DNA of 64,000 nt from Streptomyces rishiriensis (GCF_030815485.1 NZ_JAUSWV010000002.1:8246001-8310000); one strand, 5' to 3'. Counted from the stretch's first letter, positions 27,907 through 37,639 are shown. Numbers and translations are program-made. Notes: a model not told the origin generated them from the sequence alone.

Positions 27907-28524
27907 ATGGTCGAGCAGAAGTCGCAGCAGGGGCTCCCGCAGCCGCTGCGGGCAGCCGCCTCGTTGCTGCGCAAGGTGCCCGGCGCCGGGATGGTGACCC
28001 GGGCGGGCGAGGACGTACTGGACAAGGTGGGAGCGGTGTCGCCGCGTGGGCGGCGGATCGCGGTGTACACCGGCGCCGGTGTGCTCGGCGTCGCGGGCGT
28101 CGTGGAGTGGCCCGTCGCGGTCACCGGGGCTGCGGTGGCGTGGCTGACACAGCAGCACCGGGAGGAGCCGGCGGTGAGTCACGAGACGAGCGAGACCCCG
28201 GGGACTCAGGGGACCCAGGGGACCGAAAATGAGCAGGAGACCTCGGAGACCGAGGAGGCGACGAAGACGGTCGGTGAGGCCGCGCGCAGCGGCGGAGCGG
28301 AGGACGCAGACGCGTCCGGGGCGGTCGCGGGCCACGCGTCCGCCACGGTACCCACGCCGAAGGTCATGGCGGGGTCGGGCAAGTCCTCACCGGTGGGTAC
28401 GGAGGCGTCGTCCCCCACGCCCTCCGACAAACTGCCCGCGCACGGCGAGGCGACACCCGCCACGACCCCGGGAAGCGGCGGACCCGGCTCGGCGACCACC
28501 CGGCGTGCCGGTACGAGCGGCTGA
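27907..28524 (+). CDS. membrane-associated protein preceding the P-type ATPase
   Basis: 205 residues from ATG 27907 with GAGGAG at good spacing. Residues about 8-90 look like a conserved domain: LRAAASLLRKVPGAGMVTRAG, then a hydrophobic helix YTGAGVLGVAGVVEWPVAVTGAAVAWL. The remainder is low-complexity acidic and Ser/Thr/Pro-rich (repeats of GTQ, ETSE) and probably disordered. It ends 9 bp before the giant ATPase gene, so the two are almost certainly cotranscribed; similar small proteins precede CtpI-like ATPases in other actinobacteria, by recollection. Role unknown, perhaps an accessory subunit. Confidence 0.75.
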   Translation: MVEQKSQQGLPQPLRAAASLLRKVPGAGMVTRAGEDVLDKVGAVSPRGRRIAVYTGAGVLGVAGVVEWPVAVTGAAVAWLTQQHREEPAVSHETSETPGTQGTQGTENEQETSETEEATKTVGEAARSGGAEDADASGAVAGHASATVPTPKVMAGSGKSSPVGTEASSPTPSDKLPAHGEATPATTPGSGGPGSATTRRAGTSG

Positions 28525-28533
28525 GGACGAGCG

Positions 28534-31500
28534 ATGAACGGAAGCCTGCTGACACGTCCGACGGCGGCCGCGGCCGGGGTGGTCCTGGCCGGGCCGCGCC
28601 TGCTCGCCCGAGGTGCGGCGCCGGCGGTGGGCGCGGCCGCCGGAGCGGTGGTGAGCACGGCGCAGGCCGGGGTACGGGGTGCGGATCTCGCGCTGCGGCT
28701 GGCCCGCGTCGCCCGTACGGCCCTCCCCGGCGGCACCGGTGACTGGCGAACGGGCACCAGGGCGCACCTGGCGCTGCGAGAGGCCACGCCGGAGGAGGTG
28801 CGGCAGGCGGAGGGGGCCGAGCGGGCGGCGAACAGGGCGGGTGGGCTCGACGACGCACAGCGGACGGCACAGTCGACGGGTGGGCCGGGGCCGGGCGGTT
28901 CGGAGCCGTCGGCTGCCGAAGCGGCCCTCTCGGCGAGGGAATCGGCCGGTGCCGGCCACACGGTGCGGCAGGGGGCCGAAACAGAGCAGACGACGGACCG
29001 GCCGAGCGGTGCGGAGCAGACGACGGACCGGCCGAGCGGTGCGGAGCAGAGCGCGGAACAGCCGGAGGATGAGGAGCAGACGGCGGGAGCGCCGGGCAGT
29101 GAGCGGCACGCGGCGAAGGCGCCGGGCGCCGGCGGGCATGCGGCGGGAGCGGCGGCCGGCGGGGAGCATGCGGAGGGAGTGCCGGGCGGTGCCGGGCGTG
29201 CCGTTTCGTGGTCCCGTCGTACGGAGGACCTCGCGCGGCGCGTGGCCGTGGATCTGGCCGAGCATCCGGACGTGGCGCTCGCGTACTGGGACCGCGGGCT
29301 GGCGCGGCTGGTCGTGGTGGCGACCGAGGACGCGGTCGGCGACCGGGTCATGGAACGTGCGGCGGAGCTCGCCGAGCGGCACGGGCTGGTCCCGGACGAC
29401 GGCACCGTGGAAGAACTCGGTCACCCTGGCGATCCGGCTTCCGTGCGCACCGCCGCGGCGGCGCTCGCCGCCGACGCCGTGGGCATCGCGGCGGCGTGGG
29501 CGGCGTACGCGCTGCGGCTGCCGTCGTCGCCCCGCCTGGCGACGGCGACGCTGACGCTGCTGCGCGAGAACCCCCGCTTCCGGTCCTGGCTGCGTCTCCG
29601 GCTCGGCAGTGCCCGCATGGACGTGGCCCTGGCCGTGGCGAACGCGGCCGTCCACGGCGCGGGACAGTCCCCGACCTCGCTGGTCCTCGACGGCGCTCTG
29701 CGCGGCTGCCAGCTGGCGGAGGCGCTGATGCGCACGGCCGCCTTCGAGACCGTGCACGATGAGCTGTGCCGACCGGAGCGGGACAGTGTCCCTCCGGACG
29801 CGTCCCTGCGCCCGCCGCTCAGGACCTCCCCGGCGCAGGAGTACGCCGCTCACGCCTCGACCGGCAGTGTCGTGGGCGCGGTGGCGACGCTGCTCGTCAA
29901 GCACGACGTCAACGAGGCGGCGGAGGCGGTCCTGGCCGGCTCGCCCAAGGCCGCGCGGTACGGACCCGCCGCCTTCCACGCCGTGCTGAGCGGCGCGCTG
30001 TCCCGGGCGGGCGTACTGGTGCGCGACCCGGACCGGCTGCGGCAGCTGGAGATGGCCGGCACCGTCGTCCTGCATCCGAGCGCGCTGCGTACGCCGGGCG
30101 ACGGAGTGGATCCGTGGACCGAGGTCGTGCTGGACGCGGCTCGGCAGGCCGGGCTGCGAGTCGTCGTGGTGGACGATCCCGCGCTGGCCGAGTTCACCGG
30201 GCTCGCCGACCAAGTAGTCGGTTCCGAAAGGCCGTTGAGCGAAGTGGTGGACGAACTGCGCGCGGAGGGCGGCGTCCTCACGGTCGCCCGTCCCCGCCCG
30301 GGCGAGGACGCGGACGTGACCCGCGGCCTGCTTCACGGCGACGTGGCCATCGCCCTCACCGACGGAGACGGTCAGGTCGTGTGGGGCGCGGACATCCTGG
30401 CCCCGCAGGGACTCGTCGACGTGTGGCGGGTGATGACCGCCGTATCGGTGGCCCGTGCGGTAGGCCGCCGGTCCCAGACCCTGGCCCGGTCCGGCGCCGC
30501 GCTGTCCGGACTGCTCGTGGCCGTCGGCGAGTCCCGCGGGAGTAACCCTACGCCGCTGCCCGGCCTACGGCACGCGCCGGTCGACGCGGCTGCCGCGGCG
30601 GCCCTGTTCACCGGTGCGCGCGCGGCCGTCGGCGTGGCGGTGGCCCGTGCACCGCATCCCCGGCCGAGGGTGGCCTGGCATGCGCTGGACCCGGAGGACG
30701 TACGCGAACGGCTGGCGCACGAGGCGCCCCCGGAGCCGACCGCCGCCGAGCAGGCGACCGCCCGGATGCGCGCGGTGGTCGACCCCGTCGTACGACTGCC
30801 GGTGCTCGCCCCGGCCAAGTGGACGCTGCAACTCGCCCGGGCCGTACGCAGCGAACTGGACGACCCGCTCACCCCGGTCCTGGCGGTCGGTTCGGCCGCG
30901 TCGGCGATTCTCGGCTCCGCGATGGACGCCCTGCTGGTCCTCGGCGCCCTCGATCTGAACGCCCTGGTCGGCGGCGTCCAGCGGCTGCGGGCCGAGCGGG
31001 CGCTGTCGGGGCTGTTCGCGCAGCAGAAGCAGAAGGCGCGGGTCGCGGACGAGGGCCCCTCGGCCGAGCCCCATGTCGTGGACGCGGCCAATCTCAGCCC
31101 CGGTGACGTCATCGACCTCAAGGCCGACGACGTGGTGCCCGCCGACGCCCGCCTGCTGTGGGAGGACGGGCTGGAGGTCGACGAGTCCGCGCTGACCGGT
31201 GAGTCCCTGCCGGCGGGCAAATCCACGGACCCCGCCCCTCGAGCCCCGGTGGCCGAGCGGCACTGCATGGTCTTCGAAGGGACGACGGTGGTGGCCGGAC
31301 GCGCCCGGGCCGTCGTCGTGGACACCGGCGACCGCACCGAGGCCGCCCGGGCCGTCTCCCTCGCCGCCCGTGTCCCGTCGGCCGGCGGAGTACAGGCCCG
31401 GATCCAGGAACTCACCCGCAAAGCCATGCCGTTGACGATGGCGGGCGGCGCCGCGGTGACCGGCCTGTCGCTGCTGCGCGGCACGCCGATCCGGCAGGCG

Positions 31501-33258
31501 GTGAGCGGGGGAGTGGCGGTGGCCGTGGCCGCCGTACCCGAAGGGCTGCCGCTGGTGGCCACGGTGGCGCAGCTGGCCGCCGCCCGCCGGCTCAGCGGCC
31601 GTGGTCTCCTCGTCCGCACCCCCCGCACCCTGGAGGCACTGGGCCGCATGGACACCGTCTGCTTCGACAAGACCGGCACCCTCACCGAGAACCGGCTGCG
31701 CCTGGTACGGGTGGCCGGCGCGGACGGCACGGTCCACACCCCCGACGAGCCGGCCGCCGCCGACACGCTGCGCGTCGCCGCCCGCGCCTGTCCCCGGCTC
31801 GACGGCGATTCGGTCCGGCCGGTGCACGCCACCGACGAGGCCGTCCTGGACGCCGCCGGCCCCGACCCGCGGTGGACGCAGACCGAGGGACTGCCCTTCG
31901 AGGCGGGCCGCGGCTACGCCGCCGCCGTCGGACGCACCGGGGACGGCTCACGCGTCCTGGTCGTCAAGGGCGCCCCGGAAACCGTCCTGCCCACCTGCTC
32001 CGACCTCCCCTCCCAGGCTCCCGACCAGGCACACGCGCTCGCCGGTGACGGGCTCCGTGTCCTGGCGGTGGCCCGGCGCCCACTGAGGGAGGACGAGGAG
32101 GCGCAGGACGTACTCGAAGCGCCCCTGGGCGACCTGGAGTTCACCGGGCTGCTGGCGCTGGCCGACGTGGCGCGCGAGACGTCCCCGGCCCTGGTGCGCG
32201 GGCTGCGTGCGGCGGGCGTGCGACCGGTCGTGCTGACCGGCGACCATCCGCAGACCGCCCGTGCCATCGCCGCGGACCTGGGCTGGCCGGACGACGCGAG
32301 CGTGGTCACCGGTGACGAACTGGCCGCCGCGGACCGTTCGGCCCGCGCCCGGATGCTACGGGACGCGGACGTCGTGGCCCGGGTCGCGCCCGAGCAGAAA
32401 CTCCAGGTCGTCGAGGCCCTCCGGGACGCCGGCCGGGTGGTCGGCATGGTCGGCGACGGCGCGAACGACGCCGCGGCCATCCGCGCCGCCGACATCGGCG
32501 TCGGCATCAACGCCCGCGGCTCGGCTGCCGCCCGCAACGCCGCAGACCTCGTCGTCACCGGCGACGACCTGTCGGTGCTCATCGAGGCGGTCCACGAAGG
32601 CCGCGCGCTGTGGCACAGCGTCGCGGACGCCATCGCCATCCTCATCGGCGGCAACGCGGGCGAGGTCGGCTTCGGCATCCTCGGCACGCTCCTGTCCGGC
32701 GCCGCGCCCCTGTCCACCCGGCAGATGCTGCTGGTGAACCTGTTCACCGACCTGTTCCCGGCGATGGCGGTCGCGGTGACACCGAGCAGGACGCAGAAGG
32801 AGGAGGACGGAGAGAGGACCGGCGCGGACGCGGACGCCCCCCTCGGCACGGCCCTTCTCGGCGCTCCACTCATCCGCCAGATCCGGCACCGCGCCCTGAC
32901 CACCTGTCTGGGGGCTACTGTGGCCTGGCTGTTCGGACGGTTCACGCCCGGCACGGCGCGCCGTTCGACGACGATGGCCCTGTGCGCGGTCGTCGGCACG
33001 CAACTCGCCCAGACGCTGACCGACCGCCGGGACAGCCCCCTCGTCCGTGCCACCTCCCTGGGCTCCGCCGTCGCTCTCGTCGTGCTGGTCCAGACACCGG
33101 GTGCCAGCCAGCTCTTCGGCTGCACACCCCTCGGCCCGCTCGCCTGGGCCGGAGTGGCGGCGGCGATCGCCCTGGCGGTGGCCGGGCAGCGTGCCGTGCC
33201 GAAGGTGGAGGAGGCGCTCACCGAGCGGTGGCCGACTCTGGCAGCACAACTGGGCTGA
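28534..33258 (+). CDS. giant CtpI-like P-type cation-transporting ATPase
   Basis: 1574 residues, about 700 longer than common P-type ATPases and near mycobacterial CtpI. The N-terminal third has a hydrophobic start, a low-complexity Glu/Gln/Gly segment (about 130-225) with a 10-residue duplication, and a metal-binding-like fold at about 230-290. The core has the TGES actuator loop at 888-891, a PEGLP membrane motif (AAVPEGLPLVATVAQLAAARR), the phosphorylated Asp1045 in DKTGTLTE, KGAPE in the nucleotide domain, TGDHPQTARAIA, and GDGANDAAAIRAADIG from 1307. C-terminal membrane helices follow. PEGLP is shared with P2 (Ca-type) pumps. It exports or imports a cation across the plasma membrane; the ion is unknown. 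Confidence 0.92.
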   Translation: MNGSLLTRPTAAAAGVVLAGPRLLARGAAPAVGAAAGAVVSTAQAGVRGADLALRLARVARTALPGGTGDWRTGTRAHLALREATPEEVRQAEGAERAANRAGGLDDAQRTAQSTGGPGPGGSEPSAAEAALSARESAGAGHTVRQGAETEQTTDRPSGAEQTTDRPSGAEQSAEQPEDEEQTAGAPGSERHAAKAPGAGGHAAGAAAGGEHAEGVPGGAGRAVSWSRRTEDLARRVAVDLAEHPDVALAYWDRGLARLVVVATEDAVGDRVMERAAELAERHGLVPDDGTVEELGHPGDPASVRTAAAALAADAVGIAAAWAAYALRLPSSPRLATATLTLLRENPRFRSWLRLRLGSARMDVALAVANAAVHGAGQSPTSLVLDGALRGCQLAEALMRTAAFETVHDELCRPERDSVPPDASLRPPLRTSPAQEYAAHASTGSVVGAVATLLVKHDVNEAAEAVLAGSPKAARYGPAAFHAVLSGALSRAGVLVRDPDRLRQLEMAGTVVLHPSALRTPGDGVDPWTEVVLDAARQAGLRVVVVDDPALAEFTGLADQVVGSERPLSEVVDELRAEGGVLTVARPRPGEDADVTRGLLHGDVAIALTDGDGQVVWGADILAPQGLVDVWRVMTAVSVARAVGRRSQTLARSGAALSGLLVAVGESRGSNPTPLPGLRHAPVDAAAAAALFTGARAAVGVAVARAPHPRPRVAWHALDPEDVRERLAHEAPPEPTAAEQATARMRAVVDPVVRLPVLAPAKWTLQLARAVRSELDDPLTPVLAVGSAASAILGSAMDALLVLGALDLNALVGGVQRLRAERALSGLFAQQKQKARVADEGPSAEPHVVDAANLSPGDVIDLKADDVVPADARLLWEDGLEVDESALTGESLPAGKSTDPAPRAPVAERHCMVFEGTTVVAGRARAVVVDTGDRTEAARAVSLAARVPSAGGVQARIQELTRKAMPLTMAGGAAVTGLSLLRGTPIRQAVSGGVAVAVAAVPEGLPLVATVAQLAAARRLSGRGLLVRTPRTLEALGRMDTVCFDKTGTLTENRLRLVRVAGADGTVHTPDEPAAADTLRVAARACPRLDGDSVRPVHATDEAVLDAAGPDPRWTQTEGLPFEAGRGYAAAVGRTGDGSRVLVVKGAPETVLPTCSDLPSQAPDQAHALAGDGLRVLAVARRPLREDEEAQDVLEAPLGDLEFTGLLALADVARETSPALVRGLRAAGVRPVVLTGDHPQTARAIAADLGWPDDASVVTGDELAAADRSARARMLRDADVVARVAPEQKLQVVEALRDAGRVVGMVGDGANDAAAIRAADIGVGINARGSAAARNAADLVVTGDDLSVLIEAVHEGRALWHSVADAIAILIGGNAGEVGFGILGTLLSGAAPLSTRQMLLVNLFTDLFPAMAVAVTPSRTQKEEDGERTGADADAPLGTALLGAPLIRQIRHRALTTCLGATVAWLFGRFTPGTARRSTTMALCAVVGTQLAQTLTDRRDSPLVRATSLGSAVALVVLVQTPGASQLFGCTPLGPLAWAGVAAAIALAVAGQRAVPKVEEALTERWPTLAAQLG
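28984..29043. repeat. 30-bp in-frame tandem duplication in the ATPase gene
   Basis: Two exact 30-bp units (GAGCAGACGACGGACC...), giving a repeated EQTTDRPSGA in the disordered segment of the ATPase. A partial third unit follows. Confidence 0.9.
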
Positions 33259-33570
33259 CGAAAGCCCGCACCAGGACGGCCACCTCGCACCGAGCGCAGG
33301 GCTCCCCCAGCGGGAAGCGGCGAAGGGGAGGGTGACGCCCCGCGATCCTCACCGCCGGTACGTGGCGCCGCTGTTGTCGCGCCCGCCCGTCGGCGTCGGC
33401 CGCGAACGAGTGCTGCTGCAGCGGCGCTCGGGTCGCGCACGCAACACTGCGGTTCCGGCCCATCAGGCTGCTCTTTGTTGCCATCCGCGAAGGAGCCGGC
33501 ACCGAGGGGCGGTCGTGCTGACTACACCTGGACGGCAAGTACTCGTGCGTGTGCGGGAGGGGACTGTTTC
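33259..33570. other. intergenic region
   Basis: About 310 bases with no gene or clear regulatory element recognised, apart from the ribosome-binding site of the next small gene. Confidence 0.5.
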
Positions 33571-33780
33571 GTGCTGACGATCAATGTGGCGGTGCTGCTG
33601 GCGGTCATCATCGTGGTGCGGCTCGGCCGCCGTACCGAAGCCCGCAGCCGCAACGACGAGAAGCTGACAGTGCTCATCGTCCTGGCGTTCGGAGTGGTGG
33701 TGGCCCCGACGGCGTTCGGCCAGGGCGTGCTGGACGTGGTGGGTCAACTCGCCACAGGAGTCAGCGAGGCCGCTCCCTGA
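33571..33780 (+). CDS. small two-helix membrane protein
   Basis: 69 residues from GTG 33571, with GGGAGGGG 8 nt upstream. Two membrane helices, LTINVAVLLAVIIVVRLG and LTVLIVLAFGVVVAPTAFG, are joined by a charged loop (RRTEARSRNDEK). The layout resembles small membrane proteins of actinobacterial mobile elements, but no transfer genes are nearby. Function unknown. Confidence 0.65.
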   Translation: MLTINVAVLLAVIIVVRLGRRTEARSRNDEKLTVLIVLAFGVVVAPTAFGQGVLDVVGQLATGVSEAAP

Positions 33781-33967
33781 CACACGGAGCCTGTGGTCGG
33801 TCACCGGCGCGGGCCGGCTCGCACGGCAGGGAGTGGAGACGACTCGGGCGCCCTTTGCCGAGAGGGGGGAGGCGGGTGGAGGTCCGCTCCCGGACGGCTG
33901 TCACGGCGCTCGCCCGGGTGTGGTTCCGCACCTGCTGGGTGCCCGACTCCGTGCGAAACTGATCCGC

Positions 33968-34618
33968 ATGTTCGGAGTCATCGATCTTCCCACTTATCTG
34001 GCAGGTCTCGCCCTGATTGTTCTCCTGCCGGGGCCCAACTCCCTGTACGTCCTGTCCGTCGCCGCACGGCGCGGTGTACGGGCCGGGTACACGGCCGCGG
34101 CCGGTGTGTGGTGCGGGGACATCGTGCTGATGACCCTCTCCGCGGCCGGGGTGGCCTCGCTGCTCCAGGCCAACGCCGTGCTGTTCGCGGTGGTGAGGTA
34201 CGCGGGCGCCGGCTACCTGAGCTGGCTGGCGGTCGGGATGCTGCGCGCCGCCTGGGGGATGTGGCGCACGCGCCGTGAGCCGGTGCTCGCCGAGGACAGC
34301 CCTGCTGCGGTCGCCGTTGAACGGCCCTTCCGGCGGGCGCTGGTCGTCAGCCTGTTCAACCCCAAGGCGATCCTGTTCTTCGTCGCCTTCTTCGTGCAGT
34401 TCGTCGACCCGGGGTACGCCTATCCGGCGCTCTCCTTCGTCGTCCTCGGGGTGTTCGCCCAGCTCGCCAGCGTGCTGTACCTGAGCGCCCTGATCTTCGG
34501 CGGCACCCGGCTGGCCGGCGCTTTCCGGCGCCGCAAGCGGCTGACGGCGGGGGCCACCTCGGCGGCCGGCGCCCTGTTCCTCGGGTTCGCGGTGAAGCTC
34601 TCCCTGGCCGGCGCCTGA
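33968..34618 (+). CDS. LysE/RhtB-family exporter
   Basis: 216 residues, the usual family length. ATG 33968 fits the conserved N-terminus IDLPTYLAGLALIVLLPGPNSLYVLS, whose PGPN motif is the family hallmark. Five to six membrane helices are evident, with RRALVVSLFNPKAILFFVAFFVQF in the middle (NPKA motif). Members export amino acids or related metabolites; this one most resembles LeuE-like proteins. Substrate unknown. It converges with the DUF1707 gene. Confidence 0.92.
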   Translation: MFGVIDLPTYLAGLALIVLLPGPNSLYVLSVAARRGVRAGYTAAAGVWCGDIVLMTLSAAGVASLLQANAVLFAVVRYAGAGYLSWLAVGMLRAAWGMWRTRREPVLAEDSPAAVAVERPFRRALVVSLFNPKAILFFVAFFVQFVDPGYAYPALSFVVLGVFAQLASVLYLSALIFGGTRLAGAFRRRKRLTAGATSAAGALFLGFAVKLSLAGA

Positions 34619-34809
34619 CTCTTGGCGGCGACCTTGCCGTACGACACCTGAAGATGGTCCAGAGGGATCGTGCCGTCCGGCCGTGCCACACACAGGAGGC
34701 GGTCGTCTCGCTCCCGGCCGTTGACTGGGGCCTTGACTTGACCCGCCATGAGTGTCGCCGGTGAACCCGCCGAGGGCGGCGCACTTCGCGCCTGGTGCCG
34801 GACAGAACC

Positions 34810-35352
34810 TCAACGCCGCGCGTGGCGGATCGTCAGCCGTCCCAACCCCAAGGCTCCGGAGATCCGGATCCGCGGCCCGCTGGGGCCGGAACTCCGCCGG
34901 GCCCGATACCGCGTGTCCTTCCACCCGGTGTGCAGGTCCTCGTACTCGACGATCGCGTCCCTCGGCACCGTGATCTTCGCGCTGCCAGTGCCGAGCTGCA
35001 ACTCGATGTCGACCACGGGATGTTCCATGACCGCCCGGGACAGGTCCAGACGCACCCTTCCGAACGCGGACTCGACCTTGAGATTCCGAGGTACTCGCCA
35101 GACGCCGCGACGCTTGATCCGCCCGCCGGCGGCGGCGATCGTGGACGTGGTCTCCGCCTTCTCCTCCGGGAGCGACGCCAGGGCCGACACGAGCTCGTCG
35201 TGCGTCGTGACGGTGAGCACCTGGTGCAGGCGTCCGTCCAGTTCCTCGTGCGAGAGGTGACCTTCGGCGTATGCCTCCCGAAGGCGCCGCACGGCCGTGT
35301 CGCGGTCGTCTTCGCCGATCAGTGGCGGCTGGTCTTCCGGCAGAGCGGTCAC
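34810..35352 (-). CDS. DUF1707-domain protein with LiaF-like C-terminus
   Basis: 180 residues from GTG 35352 with GAAAGG upstream. The DUF1707 domain at about 10-65 shows its typical IGEDDRDTAVRRLREAYAEGHLSHEELDGRLHQVLTVTTHDEL pattern, with EGHLSHEEL as the core. A beta-rich C-terminal half (about 85-180; KVESAFGRVRLDLSRAVMEHPVVDIE, GSAKITVPRDAIVEYED) resembles the DUF2154/LiaF-like envelope-stress module. No membrane helix is visible, unlike many DUF1707 proteins. Function unknown. Confidence 0.88.
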   Translation of the reverse strand: MTALPEDQPPLIGEDDRDTAVRRLREAYAEGHLSHEELDGRLHQVLTVTTHDELVSALASLPEEKAETTSTIAAAGGRIKRRGVWRVPRNLKVESAFGRVRLDLSRAVMEHPVVDIELQLGTGSAKITVPRDAIVEYEDLHTGWKDTRYRARRSSGPSGPRIRISGALGLGRLTIRHARR

Positions 35353-35597
35353 CCTTTCACTGTAGTGCCGTCCCGGCGGTGCGAACCCGCCAACGTCCGT
35401 AGTGGGCAGGGCATTCGGCCACCGCGAAGGCAGGCCGCCCGTCGTCACCACGTCAGCCCTCGCCACACGCTCCGCCGGACCGCCCAGGTGATCCTGCCCG
35501 ATCGGCCCCCGACACTGCCCCCCAGGCCCTTACCCCGGTCGCGTCCGGTCGAGCACAGTGGTTGGTTCACATGGGTCTGTCGCTGAAGGGAGCGTCC

Positions 35598-37349
35598 ATG
35601 CGCGCGCAGGACCAGGAGAACGACCTGGGTGGTACTCGCCGGGCCAAGGCCGGGAGGGGCTCCGCACGGTCGTCGCTCACGGGACCGGCGGCGGGCCTGC
35701 TCGCCCTCCAGCGCTCGGCGGGCAACGCGGCGGTGACGCGTGCCATCGAGGAACAGCGGCACGAGCACGGCCCCGGCTGCGGTCACGCGGACCGGTCGGT
35801 CCAGCGGGCCGCGGAGACCGACGAGGCGCAGCAGGCCGCGGTGCAGCGCCAGGTGTCGCTGGCCGAGGTGACCGGATCCGGCGGCAGCGGTCTGGAGCCG
35901 CGCATCCAGGCCAAGGCCGAGCAGGCGTACGGCATGTCGCTCGGTCACGTGCGCGTGCACAACGACGCGACGGCCCAGCGCGCCAGCGCCGACTTCAAGG
36001 CCCACGCCATGACCGTCGGACACCACATCGTGCTCGGCTCGTCACAGGTGGACGACGAGACGATGTTCCACGAACTCGACCACGTCCGGCAGCAGTCGCA
36101 GGGCCCGGTGGCGGGCACCGACAACGGCTCGGGCGTGAAGGTGTCCGACCCGGGTGACGCGTTCGAGCGTCAGTCGTCCGCCAACGGGCGCCTGGTCGCG
36201 CAGGGTTCGGCCCCCGACCTCTCGCTGCCCGGCGCGGCGGGCCACGGCGCTCCGGTACAGCGGACAGCGGTCGGGACCGGCGAGCGGCAGAGCGTGCAGC
36301 GGATGCCCGCGGCCTCCAGCGCCAAGGCCAGATCCAAGAAGGGCGGCCAGGCGAAGACGGTGGCCCAGGCGATCACGAAGGCTCTCGTGGACAACCACGG
36401 CTGGAAGGAGTACGGCGGGGCGCAGAACAAGACGGTGCACCTGCCGGTCGCCTCCGCGAGCGCCCCCGCCCACGCGACGAGCGAAGGGCTCAAGGGCGCC
36501 GCCCTCAGCAAGATGTATCACGGCACGGAGAACATCAGGAAGGAACGGTCCTTCGCGGCTGAACGCGTGGACCAGGCCCTGCGCTGGATCTCCACCGTCA
36601 CCTTCAACTACCTCAACGACCAGCGCAAGCAGCCCGAAGAGGTACAGGCGGGCCTGAGCGCCGTCCAGGACGAGACGATGGACGGCGACGCAGCGAAGAG
36701 GTACCAGTTGTACATCTCGTCGAACAAGGACGGCGCCAACAAGGCGCTCTCCGACCTGTACGCGGGGCAGGAGAACGCCAAGGCGTTCCTCACCGCGATC
36801 CTGTTGCACAACGAGCCGAACCTCGCCAGCCGCTCGGCGCGCGAGCAACGGCACGCGCAGAAGCTGGCCTCGCGTCTGCTGAAGGACAGGACGGGCATGG
36901 AGGCGTACGGTGCGGTGCTTCAGGCACTCGGTGGCTCGGTGAGTGTGCCCGAGAAGCGGGAGGACTCCGCCACGGACGGCCTGCACGCCGAGCGCCGCAT
37001 CGTGGAGAGCGCGCCGGCGGACAGCATCTCCGCGATCTCGGGGGTCAAGCGGCCCTGCATGGTCTGCTACATGGAACTCTTCGCCGGCGACGACTCCAAG
37101 CGCCCCGGCCCGTACTGGCCGAGCAAGGCGTCCAACATCGGACTCTCCACCTACACCGTCGACGGCGCCGAGTTGCTCGCGCTGCGGATCCACCAAGCGG
37201 CGACGCAGGGCGGCGGCACGCATGTCAGCCTCAGGGTCGACTGCGAGGGCCAGGAACGGGTGGACACCGGGTACGGCTCCGAATCCGACTCCTCGGCCTC
37301 GGACAGCGAGCAGGTCACGAGCGCGGAACCGATGGACACGAGTGTCTGA
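35598..37349 (+). CDS. DUF4157 protein with C-terminal deaminase-like domain, putative injected effector
   Basis: 583 residues. ATG 35598 is chosen over GTG/ATG codons 12 to 36 bases upstream because GAAGGGAGC precedes it. The N-terminus has the LLALQRSAGNAAVTR segment common in actinobacterial DUF4157 proteins. The DUF4157 domain (about 95-170) carries the metalloprotease-like HELDH at 158-162. A long helical middle region (about 235-440) follows. Near the C-terminus H463-A-E465 and P486-C487-M-V-C490 match the zinc site of the nucleoside/nucleic-acid deaminase superfamily (HAE, PCxxC). DUF4157 proteins are frequent cargo of extracellular contractile injection systems, and deaminases are known polymorphic-toxin warheads; I infer a DUF4157-delivered deaminase. 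No injection-system genes or obvious immunity gene lie beside it. Confidence 0.8.
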   Translation: MRAQDQENDLGGTRRAKAGRGSARSSLTGPAAGLLALQRSAGNAAVTRAIEEQRHEHGPGCGHADRSVQRAAETDEAQQAAVQRQVSLAEVTGSGGSGLEPRIQAKAEQAYGMSLGHVRVHNDATAQRASADFKAHAMTVGHHIVLGSSQVDDETMFHELDHVRQQSQGPVAGTDNGSGVKVSDPGDAFERQSSANGRLVAQGSAPDLSLPGAAGHGAPVQRTAVGTGERQSVQRMPAASSAKARSKKGGQAKTVAQAITKALVDNHGWKEYGGAQNKTVHLPVASASAPAHATSEGLKGAALSKMYHGTENIRKERSFAAERVDQALRWISTVTFNYLNDQRKQPEEVQAGLSAVQDETMDGDAAKRYQLYISSNKDGANKALSDLYAGQENAKAFLTAILLHNEPNLASRSAREQRHAQKLASRLLKDRTGMEAYGAVLQALGGSVSVPEKREDSATDGLHAERRIVESAPADSISAISGVKRPCMVCYMELFAGDDSKRPGPYWPSKASNIGLSTYTVDGAELLALRIHQAATQGGGTHVSLRVDCEGQERVDTGYGSESDSSASDSEQVTSAEPMDTSV

Positions 37350-37639
37350 GGCGAGACCGTGAGGGGACCCGTCCGGCCCACGCCTCGGTGTGCGGCCAGG
37401 GTCCCGGACGGGGCAGAACGCGGCTGTTCCGGACGAGGGGACCGGGGTCCGGTCCGTACAGGCGGGTGCTGGTGACGCCCAACCGCTGTGTGGACGTCCA
37501 CTGCTTCCCGGGCGGGCAGCGGGAGCCGGGTGAGTCCGACGCCGGGACCTCGGCTCGCGAGAACGCCGAAGAGCCTCGGTCCCGGGTCGACACCGCCCCG
37601 AACGGGGCGCGTCGGCGCCTTCGAGACGCGGAGGTGCCC

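Noticed and set aside
28387..30336. Minus-strand open frame of 649 codons
   Set aside because: Antisense to the P-type ATPase and its partner; composition is shadow-like.
35598..37349. Active metalloprotease reading of the HELDH motif
   Set aside because: HExxH is typical of DUF4157 domains but a downstream third ligand could not be placed, so proteolysis is not claimed.
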